Source of the DNA: Companilactobacillus alimentarius DSM 20249
GTDB lineage: Bacteria; Bacillota; Bacilli; Lactobacillales; Lactobacillaceae
Assembly (NCBI RefSeq): GCF_002849895.1
Contig: NZ_CP018867.1
Coordinates: 1,178,001 to 1,242,000, forward strand
Reading direction: 5' to 3'
Length of the DNA: 64,000 nucleotides
Part shown: positions 7,220 to 16,540 of the stretch, in pieces
How the letters are laid out: the number at the start of each line of letters is the position of its first letter
Position numbering within the stretch: the stretch's first letter is position 1
Position numbers and translations under genes: made by a program
The notes under the pieces: model-generated
The model's input: only the letters and a program-made list of their open reading frames with translations
Databases searched by the model: none
Told to the model about the DNA's origin: nothing

Positions 7220-8460
7220 TATTTACCTCTTAATCTTGTTAAAATCTGTTTTGCATTTGCTATCGTATAATTTTTCGTCTGATTCAAGATTTTGGACACT
7301 TCCACAATCTCTTCACCCTCGGCGCCAACTGACACTGCTAAAGATTTACTCTGCAAACTCATATGACCTGCCTGAATTCCAGTTGTAACTAGAGCTCTTA
7401 ATGCCGATAAATTATTTGCTAATCCAACTGCAGCTATTATTGATTGGAGTTGTTTGCTACTTTCAATTTTCATAATAGCCAAACTCATTTGTGCCATTGG
7501 CAAAGCACTGATTGCGCCACCGACACTACCTAGCTCGACTGGCATTTTCAAGGTCCCTACTAAATGGTCATTCTGAATTTTCCATGTGCTGAAAGGCTGA
7601 TACTGCCCAGTTTCAAAAGCAAAACTGTGCGCTGCTGCTTCTTGAGCACGAAAATCATTGCCAGTTGCTAAATACACCGCATCGATTCCATTCATAATGC
7701 CCTTGTTGTGCGTCACAGCTCTTTTAACTGACTGCTTAGCAAACTCAGCTAGACGGGTGATTCTTTGAGCTACTTCTAGGCCAGACATTTCTTTAGTCTT
7801 TAATTGTTCAAAATCAATTTCTGCCTCTGCTGTAATAACTTGACCGTTACCGCTATTGGAAAGAATACTGCACAAAATATCTCCAGAAACCATCGTAGTA
7901 ATTTTTTGAGCAGTTTTTTCTAAAATTGAATTCACCATATTGGCACCCATTGCATCGACAGTATCAATTCCAAGTTCTAATTCTAAGAAGTCATCATAAC
8001 GATTAAATTTCAGGGAAACAACCCCGCCACCACGACTGATCAAACTAGGATGAGCCTTTTGAGCAAATTCAAAAATTTCTGAACAAGACTGTTCAAGTTT
8101 TTCAATATCAGAAACTGATAAATTTTCTAAAACAATCTGTCCATAAACAATTCTTTCACTTGGAAAAGTTTTAAATCCACCGCTATTCTTGATCCGTTTG
8201 GCAGCATTAGAAGCCGCGGCGATTACCGAGGGCTCCTCAATAACCATAGGGACCACATAGTCTTTGCCATCAATTAAAAAATCAGTTGCAAAACCATATG
8301 GCAAACTAAAAACTCCAATCTGGTTCTCACTCAGACTGTTAGCTAAATCTATTGTGATTGGTTGGCGTTCTTTTAAACCTTGTGCTTGCTTGGAATTGAT
8401 TAGACCACGTTTTTTCAGCAATTCGATTCGCTGTTCATTAGTCATTTCGTAGATTTTCAT
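7219..8460 (-). CDS. mvaA: Hydroxymethylglutaryl-CoA reductase, class II (degradative type)
   Basis: Reduces HMG-CoA to mevalonate. At 413 residues it has the length of soluble class II enzymes. The conserved substrate-binding segment appears as ENQIGVFSLPYGFATDF (about residue 46), followed by VIEEPSVIAAASNAAK with the catalytic Glu, DAMGANMVN for cofactor binding, and THNKGIMNGIDAV with the catalytic Lys. The C-terminal region has GHMSLQSKSLAVSVGA with the catalytic His. It overlaps thl by four bases (ATGA) and mvaS by one, so the three genes are tightly coupled. Confidence 0.95.
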   Translation of the reverse strand: MKIYEMTNEQRIELLKKRGLINSKQAQGLKERQPITIDLANSLSENQIGVFSLPYGFATDFLIDGKDYVVPMVIEEPSVIAAASNAAKRIKNSGGFKTFPSERIVYGQIVLENLSVSDIEKLEQSCSEIFEFAQKAHPSLISRGGGVVSLKFNRYDDFLELELGIDTVDAMGANMVNSILEKTAQKITTMVSGDILCSILSNSGNGQVITAEAEIDFEQLKTKEMSGLEVAQRITRLAEFAKQSVKRAVTHNKGIMNGIDAVYLATGNDFRAQEAAAHSFAFETGQYQPFSTWKIQNDHLVGTLKMPVELGSVGGAISALPMAQMSLAIMKIESSKQLQSIIAAVGLANNLSALRALVTTGIQAGHMSLQSKSLAVSVGAEGEEIVEVSKILNQTKNYTIANAKQILTRLRGK

Positions 8461-9611
8461 ATTAATTCAATCCCCATAGCCATCGCCATGCCTCCACCAA
8501 TACATAATGAAGCTAAGCCTGTCTTCTTTTTCTCTTGTTGCAAGGAATTTATCAAAGTGGCAATCATTCTACTTCCTGTGGCTCCTAAGGGGTGTCCTAA
8601 GGCAATTGCTCCTCCATAGATATTCAATTTAGCCGCTGGTAGATTTAAATCACGACTAACGGCAACAGCTTGTGAAGCAAAGGCCTCATTAACTTCAAAT
8701 AAATCGAAGCCATCTACATCTGTTTGATAACGATCAAAATACTTTTTAATAGCATAATATGGAGCATATCCCATATAATTGGGATCTATTCCTACTTCAA
8801 CATAGCCGGTAATTTTGGCTACGTAATTTAAATCCAATTCTTTTGCACGGCTTTCTTTCATCAAAATAACCGCAGCTGCACCATCATTGATTGGTGAAGA
8901 ATTACCTGCAGTAACTGTTCCTTTCTTATCAAAAACCGTTCGTAATTTTCCCATCTGTTCCAAAGTCGTTGTGGGACGAATTGACTGATCAGTCGTAATT
9001 TCTTCACCGTCAACTTCTATTGGAATAATTTCCTTCTCTAATTTATCTTTTGCCTGATGGGCCTTTTGATGTGAATCATAAGCAAATTCATCTTGTTGCT
9101 GGCGAGTCACATGATATTTTTTAGCAACATTTTCAGCTGTAATACCCATTGGCAAATTATTAAAAGCGTCGTTTAAGCCGTCGTTGAACAAGGTATCTGA
9201 AAGTTTAGGGCTAACTTCCATTTTTCCAGCCCTAGGGGCATAGAATGGAGCATTTGACATACTCTCCACTCCTCCAGCTACAACAATTTCAGCGTTACCC
9301 ATTGTGATAGCTGAGATACCTTCATATATAGCCTTCATCCCTGATCCGCAAACTTGATTGACGGTCATTGCAGTCGAGTCAACTCGGCCACCAGCCTTCA
9401 ATCCAATTTGTCGAGCAGTATTTTGGCCCATACCTGCTTGATATACATTTCCGAAAATGAACTGGTCAACTTTTTTAGGATCAACTTTGTTCATATCTAA
9501 TAACTTTTTTACTAACTGCGTTCCAAGTTCAACTGCCGACAAATTGGCATACTCGCCACGAAATTTACCGATAGCTGTTCTCTTCGCATCTATAATTACA
9601 ATTGGATACAT
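8457..9611 (-). CDS. thl: Acetyl-CoA acetyltransferase (thiolase II)
   Basis: Condenses two acetyl-CoA to acetoacetyl-CoA, the first step feeding mevalonate synthesis. The 384-residue protein carries all thiolase signatures: the acyl-accepting Cys in VNQVCGSGMKAIYEG (about residue 88), the NEAFASQ loop, the GGAIALGHPLGATGSR motif with the active His, and the C-terminal second Cys in LCIGGGMAMAMG. It is the first gene of the mevalonate operon. The ribosome site GAAGGGAAATAG precedes the ATG. It diverges from a small hypothetical gene. Confidence 0.95.
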   Translation of the reverse strand: MYPIVIIDAKRTAIGKFRGEYANLSAVELGTQLVKKLLDMNKVDPKKVDQFIFGNVYQAGMGQNTARQIGLKAGGRVDSTAMTVNQVCGSGMKAIYEGISAITMGNAEIVVAGGVESMSNAPFYAPRAGKMEVSPKLSDTLFNDGLNDAFNNLPMGITAENVAKKYHVTRQQQDEFAYDSHQKAHQAKDKLEKEIIPIEVDGEEITTDQSIRPTTTLEQMGKLRTVFDKKGTVTAGNSSPINDGAAAVILMKESRAKELDLNYVAKITGYVEVGIDPNYMGYAPYYAIKKYFDRYQTDVDGFDLFEVNEAFASQAVAVSRDLNLPAAKLNIYGGAIALGHPLGATGSRMIATLINSLQQEKKKTGLASLCIGGGMAMAMGIELI

Positions 9612-9703
9612 AATCTATTTCCCTTCAAAATTGGTAGAATATCCTTAAGCTTTCATGATAATTTAATTGAGTAATAAAAACAATTAATTGGTGGAGATTT
9701 CTT

Positions 9704-9988
9704 ATGCGTACGATTGATTTAATCTTATTATTAAATGATTTTAAAAAAAATAATCATATTTTCATCGAAGTTGATGACCAGAGATTACCTGTCGTTGACA
9801 TTGAAGTCAGTGACAACAAAATCTTCTTAAAGACTTCGTCCAACTTGCACGGTCTGAAAAATTGGGAATTCATTGTTTTGCTCAACAAAAAAGAATATTA
9901 CGAGTTTCCGATTTTTTATCAATACAAAAACAGTCACCGGCAACTTTTTGGTTTCAGAGTTGCTAATGACTGCTTACTATTAGGTTAA
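9704..9988 (+). CDS. Hypothetical protein, 94 residues
   Basis: I do not recognise this protein. It is soluble and mixed alpha/beta in appearance, without signal peptide, membrane segment or catalytic motif. The N-terminal half has alternating hydrophobic strands (FIEVDDQRLPVVDIEVSDNKIFL). The start follows GGTGGAGAT, a strong ribosome site, which supports expression. It diverges from the mevalonate operon and its stop directly abuts the stop of convergent galU, leaving no room for a terminator between them. Confidence 0.6.
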   Translation: MRTIDLILLLNDFKKNNHIFIEVDDQRLPVVDIEVSDNKIFLKTSSNLHGLKNWEFIVLLNKKEYYEFPIFYQYKNSHRQLFGFRVANDCLLLG

Positions 9989-10903
9989 TTATTTAGTTGA
10001 TTTCTTGCTTGCAGGTTTGCTTTCTGCTTGAATCTTTTTAGCAAGTTCAAGAATATAAGGTTTCAATTCATCCTTAACTTCGGGGTGAGTCAAACCATAT
10101 TCAATATTAGTCTTTACATAGCCAAATTTATTACCAACATCATATCTTTGTCCTTTGAATTCATGGGCAAAAACACGTTGTGTCTTATTCATTCGATCAA
10201 TTGCATCTGTCAATTGAATTTCATTACCAGCACCTGGTTTTTGAGTTGCTAGTAAATCGAAAATTTCAGGTGTCAATAAGTAACGACCGATGATGGCTAA
10301 ATTACTTGGAGCATCTTCAACTTTTGGCTTTTCAACGAATTTCTTAACATTATATAATCCAGGTTCAGTTTCGCCTTCAGGATCGATCACACCATATTTT
10401 GAAACGTCTCTTTCAGGGACCTTCATAACGGCTAATGTTGAAGCGTGTGTTTTTTCATAATCATTGATCAATTGCTTTGTCAAAGGAACCTTATCCTTCA
10501 TCAAATCATCACCCAACATGACTACAAATGGCTCATCAGCGATAAATGAGCGTGCTTGAGCAACGGCATCGCCTAAACCATTTGGATGTGCTTGACGACT
10601 GTAATATAAGTTAACGCCTAAACTAGTGGTATCTTGAACGACTTTCAAAAGATCAGTCTTATTCTTTGCCTCAAGGTTTTGTTCCAATTCAGGTACAGAA
10701 TCAAAGTGATCTTCGATGGAACGCTTATTCTTTCCAGTAATAATCAAAATATCTTCAATTCCAGAAGCCTTAGCCTCCTCAACGATAAATTGGATTGTTG
10801 GCTTATCAACAATTGGTAGCATTTCCTTTGCTAAAGCCTTTGTTGCTGGTAAAAATCTTGTTCCCAATCCTGCTGCTGGTATAATTGCTTTTCTAACTTT
10901 CAT
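9989..10903 (-). CDS. galU: UTP--glucose-1-phosphate uridylyltransferase
   Basis: Makes UDP-glucose from UTP and glucose-1-phosphate for galactose metabolism, teichoic acid glucosylation and exopolysaccharide. The nucleotide-binding start [19 protein letters not shown], followed by [19 protein letters not shown], is diagnostic, and VMLGDDLM and KFVEKP also fit. I place the start at the ATG at 10903 (304 residues) rather than the TTG one codon earlier, because AAAAGGAG lies 8 bases before that ATG. The ATG overlaps the yihY stop as TGATG. The C-terminus is basic ([10 protein letters not shown]). Confidence 0.95.
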   Translation of the reverse strand: MKVRKAIIPAAGLGTRFLPATKALAKEMLPIVDKPTIQFIVEEAKASGIEDILIITGKNKRSIEDHFDSVPELEQNLEAKNKTDLLKVVQDTTSLGVNLYYSRQAHPNGLGDAVAQARSFIADEPFVVMLGDDLMKDKVPLTKQLINDYEKTHASTLAVMKVPERDVSKYGVIDPEGETEPGLYNVKKFVEKPKVEDAPSNLAIIGRYLLTPEIFDLLATQKPGAGNEIQLTDAIDRMNKTQRVFAHEFKGQRYDVGNKFGYVKTNIEYGLTHPEVKDELKPYILELAKKIQAESKPASKKSTK

Positions 10904-11862
10904 CAATTATTCTCCTTTTCGTGCGATTTCAGATAACTAGTTAACTTACCAGTATTCTTCCTTAAAAATGGACCGCCATATGCTTCGGCAAACCCGACGT
11001 TAACGGCATTCCCAAATAAAAAGATTGTCACTGACATATTCACCCACAATAAAAACACAATAATGGCACCAATCGTTCCGTAGTTGTCCCAAGCTGATCC
11101 AAAGTATTTCAGATAGTAAGAAAACAACTGCGATAACCCCAGCAAACCAATACTAGTAATAATGGTTCCTGTTATTATGTAATAAAATTTTAGATGAATA
11201 TTGGGTAAAAAATAATATAAAGCAAAAACGATCATCAACATTATAACAATTGCGAATGGCCATTTCCAACGTATAAAGACATCAATAATTGTTGACTTCA
11301 CGCGTAGCAACGGCATCAGCCAATTTAAAAAAATTTGACCAAATGTAAACGTTACAATTGCCGCCACACCAATCAACAATAACATTAAAGTCATTAAGAA
11401 TGCGAAACCACGTCGGATTATATAATTTATAAATGTTTGCTTAACAAATAAATTATTAATATCCAAGCCATAAGCTTCATTCATCGTCATTTGAACGATA
11501 TTTAAACCTCGAGAAATCGCCCAGATAGCTACGACAATACCAACTGATAAGACACCTTTATTAGAATTGGACAGGACTTTAACTATCGTCGGCAAGAAAT
11601 AATGGTGCAAGTCATCTGGCAAAATGAATTCAATATAACTAATCACTGTCGGTTTATCTAAGTGCAATAGTGGAATCAAATTTCCAACAACAATGACTGC
11701 TGGAAATAATGACAACAGGATATAATAAGTGATTGCTTTTGAAGCCATAGGAACATTTGAGTCACTCACTGCTTGAGTAACGTATTTAACAAAGCCAATA
11801 AACTTTTGTTTCTTAGTTATTGATTGCCGAAATAGCGGTACCCGCTGTTGTTTTTCTTCCAT
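10903..11862 (-). CDS. yihY: YihY/BrkB-family inner membrane protein
   Basis: A 319-residue polytopic membrane protein with about six hydrophobic segments and the family's phrases [17 protein letters not shown] (segment 1) and [20 protein letters not shown] near the end. The family was once called ribonuclease BN, which is no longer accepted, and its function is unknown. It lies between map and galU on one strand, 17 bases after map and overlapping galU, so it is almost certainly co-transcribed with them. Confidence 0.85.
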   Translation of the reverse strand: MEEKQQRVPLFRQSITKKQKFIGFVKYVTQAVSDSNVPMASKAITYYILLSLFPAVIVVGNLIPLLHLDKPTVISYIEFILPDDLHHYFLPTIVKVLSNSNKGVLSVGIVVAIWAISRGLNIVQMTMNEAYGLDINNLFVKQTFINYIIRRGFAFLMTLMLLLIGVAAIVTFTFGQIFLNWLMPLLRVKSTIIDVFIRWKWPFAIVIMLMIVFALYYFLPNIHLKFYYIITGTIITSIGLLGLSQLFSYYLKYFGSAWDNYGTIGAIIVFLLWVNMSVTIFLFGNAVNVGFAEAYGGPFLRKNTGKLTSYLKSHEKENN

Positions 11863-11879
11863 TATTTATTTCCACCATT

Positions 11880-12674
11880 TTAAAGTAAGTATTTAGCATC
11901 ATATTCAGGATCTTGGGATGTCAAAATCTTAGGACCATCTTTTGTAATAGCAATGGTATGTTCATATTGCGCTGAATCGGTTCCGTCGGCAGAAACAAAA
12001 TATTCCCAGCCATCAGCTTTCACAAACTTATCTTTGATCTCCCAAGTACCTAAATTAACCATTGGTTCGATTGTAATTGTCATACCCTCACGCAAGCGCA
12101 ATCCTTGTCCAGGTTCGCCGTAATGAGGAACGTTAGGAGCTTCATGCATTGATGGTTGAATTCCGTGACCAATCAAATCACGAACGTCACCCATATGATT
12201 TTCATCTTCAACGTAGTGTTGGATTGCATAACCGATATCGCCTAATCTGTTGCCAATTACGGCTTGATCAATTCCTAAGTAAAGTGCCTTGTGTGTCACA
12301 TCCATGAGTTTTTGATCTTCAGCTGAAATATCGCCAACTGCATAGCACCAGCAAGAATCACTTTCATAACCATTGAGGTTAACTGTCATATCAACCTTTA
12401 GGACGTCGCCATTTTTCAAGATCAAATTCTTACGAGGAATCCCATGAGCAACTTCATCATTAACACATACACAAGTTGCATACTTGTACCCTTCGAAGCC
12501 TTTTTCTGATGGACGACCACCGTGTGAAACGATATAGTCGTTAGCAAAATTTTCGATTTCCATTGAAGAAATTCCTGGTTTGATAATATCACGCAAACCA
12601 ATATGTGTGTTAGCCAATAATTCTCCTGACTTACGCATTCCTTCTATTTCTCTTGCAGATTTTAGTGTAATCAC
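11880..12674 (-). CDS. map: Methionine aminopeptidase, type I
   Basis: Removes the initiator methionine from nascent proteins. The 264 residues fit the type I family. Metal ligands are visible: Asp in LKVDMTVNLNGYESDS (two ligands), His in GHGIQPSMHEAPNVPHYG, Glu in MTITIEPMVNLG, and a final Glu in AQYEHTIAIT. ITLKSAREIEGMRKSGELL is the usual N-terminus. It is the first gene of map-yihY-galU and diverges from the flavodoxin gene. Confidence 0.95.
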   Translation of the reverse strand: MITLKSAREIEGMRKSGELLANTHIGLRDIIKPGISSMEIENFANDYIVSHGGRPSEKGFEGYKYATCVCVNDEVAHGIPRKNLILKNGDVLKVDMTVNLNGYESDSCWCYAVGDISAEDQKLMDVTHKALYLGIDQAVIGNRLGDIGYAIQHYVEDENHMGDVRDLIGHGIQPSMHEAPNVPHYGEPGQGLRLREGMTITIEPMVNLGTWEIKDKFVKADGWEYFVSADGTDSAQYEHTIAITKDGPKILTSQDPEYDAKYLL

Positions 12675-12759
12675 TTTTTAACATGTCCCTTCAAAAAAAT
12701 GTTAGTTTTATTATAACATTGCGAGGTTTCTTAATTTGATGGTCGGTGATATTAATTTT

Positions 12760-12768
12760 TGCTATAAT
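12760..12768 (+). promoter_or_regulatory. Extended -10 promoter of the flavodoxin gene
   Basis: TGC followed by consensus TATAAT at 12763-12768, 33 bases before the start codon. No good -35 box is seen, which the TGn extension can compensate. Confidence 0.55.
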
Positions 12769-12800
12769 ATCTAAAGATTAAATAATGAGGCGACAATTAT

Positions 12801-13256
12801 ATGACAAAAGTAAAAATTGTCTTTGCCAGTATTACTGGTAACGACGAAGATATTGGTTACGTTTTGACTGAGAAATTCGAGGATTTAGGTTGTGACGTAG
12901 ACATGAGCGAGGTTTCACAGACAGATGCCGAGGATTTCGAAGATGCTGACATTTGTATCGTTGCTAGCTACACTTACGATCAAGGAATCGTCCCCGATGA
13001 AGCTTTAGACTTTTATGACGATATGCAGGACCTCGATTTAAGTGGAAAAGTCTATGGCGTCTGTGGCTCCGGAGATACTTTTTATGAAGATTTTTGCCGA
13101 GCCGTCGATGAATTCGGACAGGTCTTTGACAAAGTTGGTGCTACTCGTGGAGCGGAACCTGTGAAAGTCGAACTCGATCCTGAACAAGATGACATCGACC
13201 ACTTAGACACATTTGCCGAGCAAATCTATAAAAAGGCTCAAGAAATGGATTTCTAA
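12801..13256 (+). CDS. Flavodoxin
   Basis: A 151-residue acidic FMN-binding electron carrier. The phosphate-binding loop is ASITGNDEDIGYVL (residues 10-23). The two isoalloxazine loops follow at about 55-62 (ASYTYDQG) and 88-98 (CGSGDTFYEDF), giving a short-chain flavodoxin. The redox partner is not evident from the context. The next gene, gtrA, starts two bases after the stop, so they share a transcript although no functional link is known. Confidence 0.92.
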   Translation: MTKVKIVFASITGNDEDIGYVLTEKFEDLGCDVDMSEVSQTDAEDFEDADICIVASYTYDQGIVPDEALDFYDDMQDLDLSGKVYGVCGSGDTFYEDFCRAVDEFGQVFDKVGATRGAEPVKVELDPEQDDIDHLDTFAEQIYKKAQEMDF

Positions 13257-13257
13257 A

Positions 13258-13719
13258 ATGGACTTCTTAAAAAAATATCGCAACTTTGCAGTCTATTGCC
13301 TCTTTGGATTTCTGGCATCTTTATTGAATATTGTCATTTTTGACTTATCACACAATTATTTCCACATTACCCTGTGGATTGCCAATACAATTGCTTGGTT
13401 CATTTCCAATTTCTTTTCATTCTTCGTAACCAAGATTTTTGTTTTCAAATCCAAACTAGAGAATATTAGGAAACTTTTGAAAGAAGGAGTATTTTTCCTA
13501 GTGTCACGCATATTCTCATTAGTGTTCGACGATATCTTCATGATTGTTGCCGTACTAATTTTCCCATGGAATAACTTAATTATTAAAGCCATCGACCAAT
13601 TGATCGTCGGAATCTTTAATTACTTCTCTTCCAAACTAATTTTCAATTATCAAAATCGTCACTTAATTGAACGATTAAAAAATCTTAAAGCCAAACGAAA
13701 AAGCCGGAATGAAATCTAA
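13258..13719 (+). CDS. GtrA-family membrane protein
   Basis: A 153-residue protein with four membrane segments, beginning MDFLKKYRNFAVYCLFGFLA, which matches the GtrA pattern of small proteins thought to move lipid-linked sugars across the membrane for glycosylation of cell-wall polymers. The start is the ATG at 13258, two bases after the flavodoxin stop. A longer frame from 13213 overlaps flavodoxin and is unlikely. The C-terminal tail is strongly basic. A terminator overlaps the stop. The GT2 enzyme at 60606-61586 is a possible distant partner (inference). Confidence 0.85.
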   Translation: MDFLKKYRNFAVYCLFGFLASLLNIVIFDLSHNYFHITLWIANTIAWFISNFFSFFVTKIFVFKSKLENIRKLLKEGVFFLVSRIFSLVFDDIFMIVAVLIFPWNNLIIKAIDQLIVGIFNYFSSKLIFNYQNRHLIERLKNLKAKRKSRNEI

Positions 13720-13733
13720 TTCCGACTTTTTTT
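13697..13733 (+). terminator. Intrinsic terminator of flavodoxin-gtrA
   Basis: AAAAGCCGGAAT pairs with ATTCCGACTTTT (one mismatch) and is followed by a T run. The stem includes the last gtrA codons. Confidence 0.8.
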
Positions 13734-13822
13734 ATAGTTTGATTAAATATCCCGTCCTCCGCAACAAATTCGGACTGAATAACGATTCTATAATTTATTT
13801 GTTTCTAATATTTTAAACTTAA

Positions 13823-14965
13823 CTATTTAAACTCATCAGGTTTTTGAGTCGTCTGTTTAAAGTAATAACTCATTGCATCAAGAATTCTTTCTGAGGCTTT
13901 ACCGTCACCATAAGGATTTTTAGCATTAGCCATACGGTCATACTCATCCTTGTTAGTAATCAGATTAGTCATTTCCTTTTCAACAACGTCAGCGTCTGTT
14001 CCGACTAATTTCAAGGTTCCTGCTTCGACACCTTCAGGACGTTCTGTTGTGTCACGCAAAACTAGAACTGGTTTACCTAATGAAGGAGCTTCTTCTTGCA
14101 CACCACCGGAATCGGTCATGATGAAATAACTTCTGGAAGCAAGATTGTGAAAATCAACAACATCTAATGGTTCGATCAAATGGATTCGATCAACGCCACC
14201 AAGAATATCCTTAGCGGTCTGTTGAACAACTGGATTCAAGTGTACCGGATAAACTAATTCAATATCGTCATGCTTGGCAACAACTTTTTTCATTGCCTTG
14301 AAGACTTGTTTCATCGGTTCGCCTTGATTTTCACGACGGTGCATTGTGATTAAGATCATTTTCTTATCAGGATCGATGACATCCAAAATATCATGATGAT
14401 AATCTTTATGAACGGTACTCTTCAAAGCATCAATTGCAGTATTACCAGTTACAAATATATTTTCGCCATGATGATTTTCTTTCAACAAATTGGCCTTACT
14501 CTCATCAGTTGGAGCAAAGTATAAGTCAGTTAGATCATCGGTCATTTGACGATTCATTTCTTCTGGCCATGGTGAATACTTGTTCCAAGTTCTTAAACCA
14601 GCTTCAACATGTCCAATCCGTGTTTGATGATAGAAGGCTGACAAAGCAGCACTAAAGGTTGTGGTCGTATCGCCGTGAACTAGAACAATATCAGGATTTT
14701 CCTTCTCAATGATACTATCTAACTCCTTTAAAACGAGTCCAGTAATACCACTGAGAGTTTGACGTTCCTTCATTATATTCAAATCATAATCTGGTTTGAT
14801 TTTAAATATTTCTAGAACGGAATCTAACATTTCACGATGTTGGGCAGTAACAACAGTTACTGTCTCGAAACGGTCACTGTTTTGCTTCAATTTCAAAACT
14901 AGTGGTGCCATTTTTATTGCTTCAGGTCTTGTACCAAAGACTGTCATAACTTTAATTTTATCCAA
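13823..14965 (-). CDS. wecB: UDP-N-acetylglucosamine 2-epimerase (non-hydrolysing)
   Basis: Interconverts UDP-GlcNAc and UDP-ManNAc, supplying ManNAc for wall teichoic acid linkage units. Signatures are VFGTRPEAIKMAPL, HGDTTTTFSAALSAF, HVEAGLRTWNKYSPWPEE and TDSGGVQEEAPSLGKPVL. I choose the TTG at 14965 (380 residues, MDKIKVMTVFG) because AGGTG lies 6 bases before it. A GTG three codons earlier would sit inside that ribosome site. The gene stands alone and no partner wec or tag genes are adjacent. Confidence 0.93.
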   Translation of the reverse strand: MDKIKVMTVFGTRPEAIKMAPLVLKLKQNSDRFETVTVVTAQHREMLDSVLEIFKIKPDYDLNIMKERQTLSGITGLVLKELDSIIEKENPDIVLVHGDTTTTFSAALSAFYHQTRIGHVEAGLRTWNKYSPWPEEMNRQMTDDLTDLYFAPTDESKANLLKENHHGENIFVTGNTAIDALKSTVHKDYHHDILDVIDPDKKMILITMHRRENQGEPMKQVFKAMKKVVAKHDDIELVYPVHLNPVVQQTAKDILGGVDRIHLIEPLDVVDFHNLASRSYFIMTDSGGVQEEAPSLGKPVLVLRDTTERPEGVEAGTLKLVGTDADVVEKEMTNLITNKDEYDRMANAKNPYGDGKASERILDAMSYYFKQTTQKPDEFK

Positions 14966-15148
14966 AATTATCACCTCAATAAATTACCTACAGTATATCA
15001 AAGATAACTTTATTAATATACTACAAGTGGTATACGTCTAGCTTTTCTTTGAATCTAACCTGCAATTTTTTACTATATTAAAATTAATAGATATATCTGC
15101 TCTCTTAAATGTCATTTTCTGAAACTTTTTGAGTATAATATAAGTATT

Positions 15149-15331
15149 ATGATAAATATACCTTTTCTAATAATCCTCAGTGTTTTAACTATCTTAGTCG
15201 CCTTTTTCATGGTCATTGCCATTTATAATACTTTTATCAAATCAACCACTAAAAAGTATTGGTGGTTGATTCTGATTGGCCTAGCAATCCTCTATATGAT
15301 AGCGTTTTACATCTATTTTCACATCCAATAG
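15149..15331 (+). CDS. Small membrane protein, unknown function
   Basis: Sixty residues with two hydrophobic helices (about 4-27 and 38-57) joined by a basic turn KSTTKKYWW, typical of small membrane proteins. I recognise no family. No convincing ribosome site precedes the ATG. Instead TATAAT lies at 15134-15139, so a transcript would start about three bases before the ATG and be leaderless. It lies upstream of fba on the same strand. Confidence 0.5.
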   Translation: MINIPFLIILSVLTILVAFFMVIAIYNTFIKSTTKKYWWLILIGLAILYMIAFYIYFHIQ

Positions 15332-15431
15332 TGGGTTTACAGAAATACTTTGTTAAAAAAAGTATTAATTTTAGTGGTTTTGAGTTAGAATTATCAATGT
15401 ATTCGAAAATGAATTTTATGGAGGTTTATCG

Positions 15432-16304
15432 ATGGTTTTAACAAACGGTAACGAAATTTTCAATAACGCCCGTAAAGGCAAGTATGCTGTTGGTGCTTTT
15501 AACATCAACGACTTGGAATGGACACGCTCAATTTTGGCTGCTGCCCAAGAAACACAAACACCTATCTTGGTTCAAACATCAATGGGTGCTGCTAAGTACA
15601 TGGGTGGATACGAACTATGTCTACACCTAGTACAAGACACAATCAAGAACATGGGTATCACTGTTCCAGTTGTTATGCATTTGGATCATGGTAACTATGA
15701 AGCTGCTAAGGAATGTATCGAAGTTGGATATAACTCAGTTATGTTCGATGGACATGACTTACCATTCGACGAAAACCTTGCAAAGACAAAGGAAATCGTT
15801 AAATTAGCTCATGCTAAGAATATCTCTGTTGAAGCTGAAGTTGGTTCAATCGGTGGTACTGAAGATGGTATCGTTGGTTTAGGTGAATTAGCTGATGTTG
15901 AAGAAGCTAAGACTCTTGACGCTACTGGTGTTGACTACCTAGCTGTTGGTATTGGTAACATTCATGGTGTTTACCCATCAAACTGGAAGGGCTTAAGCTT
16001 TGACCGTCTTAAGGAATTAGCTGACGTTATTTCTACTCCACTTGTATTGCATGGTGGTTCAGGTATTCCTAAGGAACAAATCATCAAGGCTGTTTCAATG
16101 GGTATCTCAAAGGTTAACGTTAATACTGAATTACAACTTGCATTCGCTAAAGCAACACGTCAATACATCGAAGACAAGAAAGACTTAGATGTTGATGCTA
16201 AGGGTTATGACCCACGTAAGTTGCTTGCACCTGGTGCTAAGGCTATTACTGATACAACTATCGAACGTATCAAGTGGTTCGGTACACCATCAATCAAGGC
16301 TTAA
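15432..16304 (+). CDS. fba: Fructose-bisphosphate aldolase, class II
   Basis: Zinc-dependent aldolase of glycolysis. The 290 residues match the Gram-positive class IIA/B form. Metal-binding residues are visible in VVMHLDHGNYEAAKE (Asp and His, about residues 81-84), SVEAEVGSIGGTEDG (Glu) and LVLHGGSGIPKEQI (His and the phosphate-binding GGSG). The gene uses a strong GGAGG site six bases before ATG and frequent codons, as expected for a highly expressed gene. A strong terminator follows, so it is monocistronic. Confidence 0.97.
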   Translation: MVLTNGNEIFNNARKGKYAVGAFNINDLEWTRSILAAAQETQTPILVQTSMGAAKYMGGYELCLHLVQDTIKNMGITVPVVMHLDHGNYEAAKECIEVGYNSVMFDGHDLPFDENLAKTKEIVKLAHAKNISVEAEVGSIGGTEDGIVGLGELADVEEAKTLDATGVDYLAVGIGNIHGVYPSNWKGLSFDRLKELADVISTPLVLHGGSGIPKEQIIKAVSMGISKVNVNTELQLAFAKATRQYIEDKKDLDVDAKGYDPRKLLAPGAKAITDTTIERIKWFGTPSIKA

Positions 16305-16323
16305 TTTAATTAATAAATCAAAA

Positions 16324-16352
16324 GACAAGGACTTTGGTCCTTGCCTTTTTTT
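16324..16352 (+). terminator. Intrinsic terminator of fba
   Basis: CAAGGAC-TTTG-GTCCTTG stem-loop followed by CCTTTTTTT. Confidence 0.92.
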
Positions 16353-16506
16353 GTGGGGAAAATTAAGCAAATAAATTGTAATTTCCGCACTATTGTGAAA
16401 TTTATTATTGTTATAAAAAATGATAAATTTAAAAATATTTACCCTTTCATCCCTTGGAACAACAATCTCTTTGAATATTCCAATACGATATATACAGGTT
16501 TATATC

Positions 16507-16535
16507 TTGTGATATTCACAAGTATTTGATACACT
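16507..16535 (+). promoter_or_regulatory. Promoter of the plus-strand structured RNA
   Basis: TTGTGA (16507-16512), 17 bases, TACACT (16530-16535) preceded by TGA, giving an extended -10. The perfect palindrome CTTGTGA-TAT-TCACAAG (16506-16522) overlaps the -35 box and is a candidate operator. Confidence 0.5.
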
Positions 16536-16540
16536 GTGCT

